NCBI GenBank assembly: GCA_019359115.1
Contig: JAHHHW010000092.1
Location: forward strand, 1-57,445
DNA from: Pelatocladus maniniholoensis HA4357-MV3
GTDB lineage: Bacteria; Cyanobacteriota; Cyanobacteriia; Cyanobacteriales; Nostocaceae
DNA length: 57,445 nucleotides
Direction: 5' to 3'
The position numbers and the translations under genes were made by a program. Position 1 is the stretch's first letter. Every line of letters begins with the position of its first letter. Shown one piece after another: positions 56,020 through 57,445 of this stretch. Below the pieces are notes generated by a model. The model saw nothing but the letters and a program-made list of their open reading frames with translations, searched no databases and had not been told where the DNA came from.

Positions 56020-57354
56020 TTATGTCTTGCAGTACTCTGAATCTACCTGATAAAGGGACTCAGGCATGTTCATTAAGGAAAGAATTTGTGTTTGTAGCGT
56101 GGACAAGGGAGTGATGAAGATGGTAGAGTCAGGAAGAAAATAAAGAGTTAAATTGCAAAAAGCCTTAAGTATTCGTTCGGTAGATGGGCGATTGGTTTTT
56201 CGCTTTGGATTGCCATCATAAAAACCAGCTAAAGATTGTTGAGTTTCCTCAAGAGCCAGCCGTACCACAAACTCCATCAAGGTAAATACGCGCAAAGCTA
56301 TGTTCAACACGAACATCAAGCCAGTGATTCGGTCTTCATTTTGGAAGTAAATAGGTAAGGCGGGCAAAGAACCTCTTTTAAAACGGTGAAACCCACGCTC
56401 CAAGAGCCATTCATCCCGGTAATACATGACAGTTTGTGGTAGGGTCAGTCGAGTGGTCAGGGCGTTGGTGACATACAATCGCCATCCAGCCAGGGTTTCT
56501 GAAAGCTTAATGGCAGTATCAACCTGCTGGATATGAAGTTGAAGACAGATCTTCGTAACTTCCTCAGTGGTCGAGTTTTTTGAGGGTCGTCCCCGTCCGA
56601 TATGGCGAGTTTCTTTGATGATTTCTTCTATAATAGTGGTTGAGAAAAAATCGTTGACACGATAGCGCTGGAGAATGTTTTCGACTTTCTGGGTAAGTTC
56701 CCCCCGATCCTCTCCTGGTTTGGCTGCTAATTTATCCAGAGCAGAAAGCGCTCTCTGAATGCGTTGCTGTTGACCACGGATAGTAGATGCTGCAAGGCTT
56801 TGGGAATAAACTACTAAGTATCGTTCATGCCAAAGTACCCACTTGTTGGTTTCTTCATTTAACCAAAACTTGCCTAACTCCACTTCAAAGCCCTTTCCCA
56901 CAGCAGGTTCTTCTTCATTTTGTCGCGGTAAACGAATGGACACCGTCTCTGCTGGTGGATCAAGTACCCATTGCTTAAGATATTGGGGATGTTGCCCACT
57001 CATGGGTACAGGAACACAGTAAATACCCCCATTTGCTGCGATTTGAGCGCGGGTTGCTATCGAGCCTGCTTTACAATCAGCAATCAAGACAAATTTTTTG
57101 TGCCCAATGACTTGCGCCATTTTTTGCCAAGTGGGGAAATACAATGGGTCATCAGCTCCATTACCTTCAAGGGTAGCGCTGACCAATGGCATTCCCATTG
57201 GGTCGAGGGTTGCCAACATCTGACGGTATTGCAGCAAGTCTGGGCGAAAGTCTTTGGAATACCCATGACGTAGTAGACTTTCTTCTGGCGATTCTCCTTG
57301 TTGATGATTGACACTAAAAGGGGTAAATATCGGGAAGCTGTCACGAAGTGCAAA
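56020..57354 (-). pseudogene. Truncated IS1634-like (DDE) transposase
   Basis: An open frame of about 444 codons matches the central and C-terminal parts of IS1634 transposases: GYSKDFRPDLLQYRQMLATL and DPMGMPLVSATLEGNGADDP, VLIADCKAGSIATRA, and YYRDEWLLERGFHRFKRG. The N-terminal 150-200 residues of the family are missing. The frame is closed upstream by a TAG at 57355-57357, shortly before an AT-rich repeat. The first ATG in this frame is at 57237, but family residues extend upstream of it, so the gene is 5'-truncated. Confidence 0.8.
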
Positions 57355-57362
57355 CTAAACGG

Positions 57363-57407
57363 TTTAGTATAGAATTAAGTCCTTATATAGCAAGGACTTT
57401 AGTATAG
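57363..57407. repeat. AT-rich hairpin framed by direct repeats at the break
   Basis: TTTAGTATAG occurs at 57363-57372 and 57398-57407, with AAGTCCTT...AAGGACTT between. The pattern may be an element end that separates the transposase remnant from DNA beyond the window. Confidence 0.5.
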
Positions 57408-57445
57408 TTAAGCCGCAATTTCAATTGGTAATCTTTCATTCATAT

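Noticed and set aside
1-57445. tRNA or rRNA genes
   Set aside because: No T-loop/acceptor pattern or rRNA-like segment was found in any intergenic gap on reading; a covariance search was not possible here.

Overview
The window comes from a cyanobacterium, almost certainly a heterocyst-forming one. Copies of the GCGATCGC palindrome (HIP1) are scattered throughout. Intergenic gaps carry short tandem heptamers and octamers and REP-like hairpins typical of Nostocales. Gene content includes an FtsH2-type protease, a CYP110-type P450, PatA-like and IS110 genes, and a heterocyst envelope polysaccharide locus. I cannot name the genus. No rRNA, tRNA or CRISPR array was recognised.

Layout. (1) 250-1693: a HigB/HigA-like toxin-antitoxin pair whose antitoxin carries a metallopeptidase domain; 1915-3297: a cytochrome P450. 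(2) 3441-28369: eighteen genes, all on the minus strand, forming a heterocyst envelope polysaccharide (HEP) island. In transcriptional order they are a CDP-glucose pyrophosphorylase, an LhgO-like oxidase, a nucleotide-sugar SDR, two glycosyltransferases (GTs), an RfbC epimerase, a SAF-domain oxidoreductase, a GT, a Wzc-like tyrosine kinase, HepC, HepA, six GTs and an O-antigen-polymerase-like membrane protein. Gene types and order resemble the alr2825-alr2841 island of Anabaena sp. PCC 7120 as I remember it. (3) 28855-32607: a kinase-TPR protein, a PP2C phosphatase and a vWA protein, resembling the TerY-P signalling triad. A PatA-like response regulator faces the other way at 33209. (4) 35129-50181: mostly housekeeping genes (pheT, ftsH, a nitrilase, coaD, lgt, cobM, rlmN) mixed with small secreted or conserved proteins. 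(5) 50484-57445: accessory DNA. It holds a trypsin-like protease, a Ser/Thr kinase with a PsbP-like tail, an IS110 transposase abutting that kinase, three or four small unknown genes, an array of 15-bp dyads and a broken IS1634-type transposase.

How the genes fit together. The island has machinery to make nucleotide sugars, build a lipid-linked repeat unit with nine GTs, move it across the membrane (HepA is the only transporter), polymerise it (the Wzy-like protein) and control chain length (the Wzc-like kinase). A recognisable Wzx flippase is absent, and so is the usual CDP-glucose dehydratase RfbG. HepC has the sugar-phosphate transferase fold motifs but lacks the Asp-Glu pair used by the family for catalysis.

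The most interesting signals are the 15-bp dyad array at 55703-55939, the HepC active-site change, the TerY-P-like triad beside the island, the structured region upstream of the IS110 transposase (candidate bridge RNA), and a 62-bp repeat found in inverted copies 24 kb apart.
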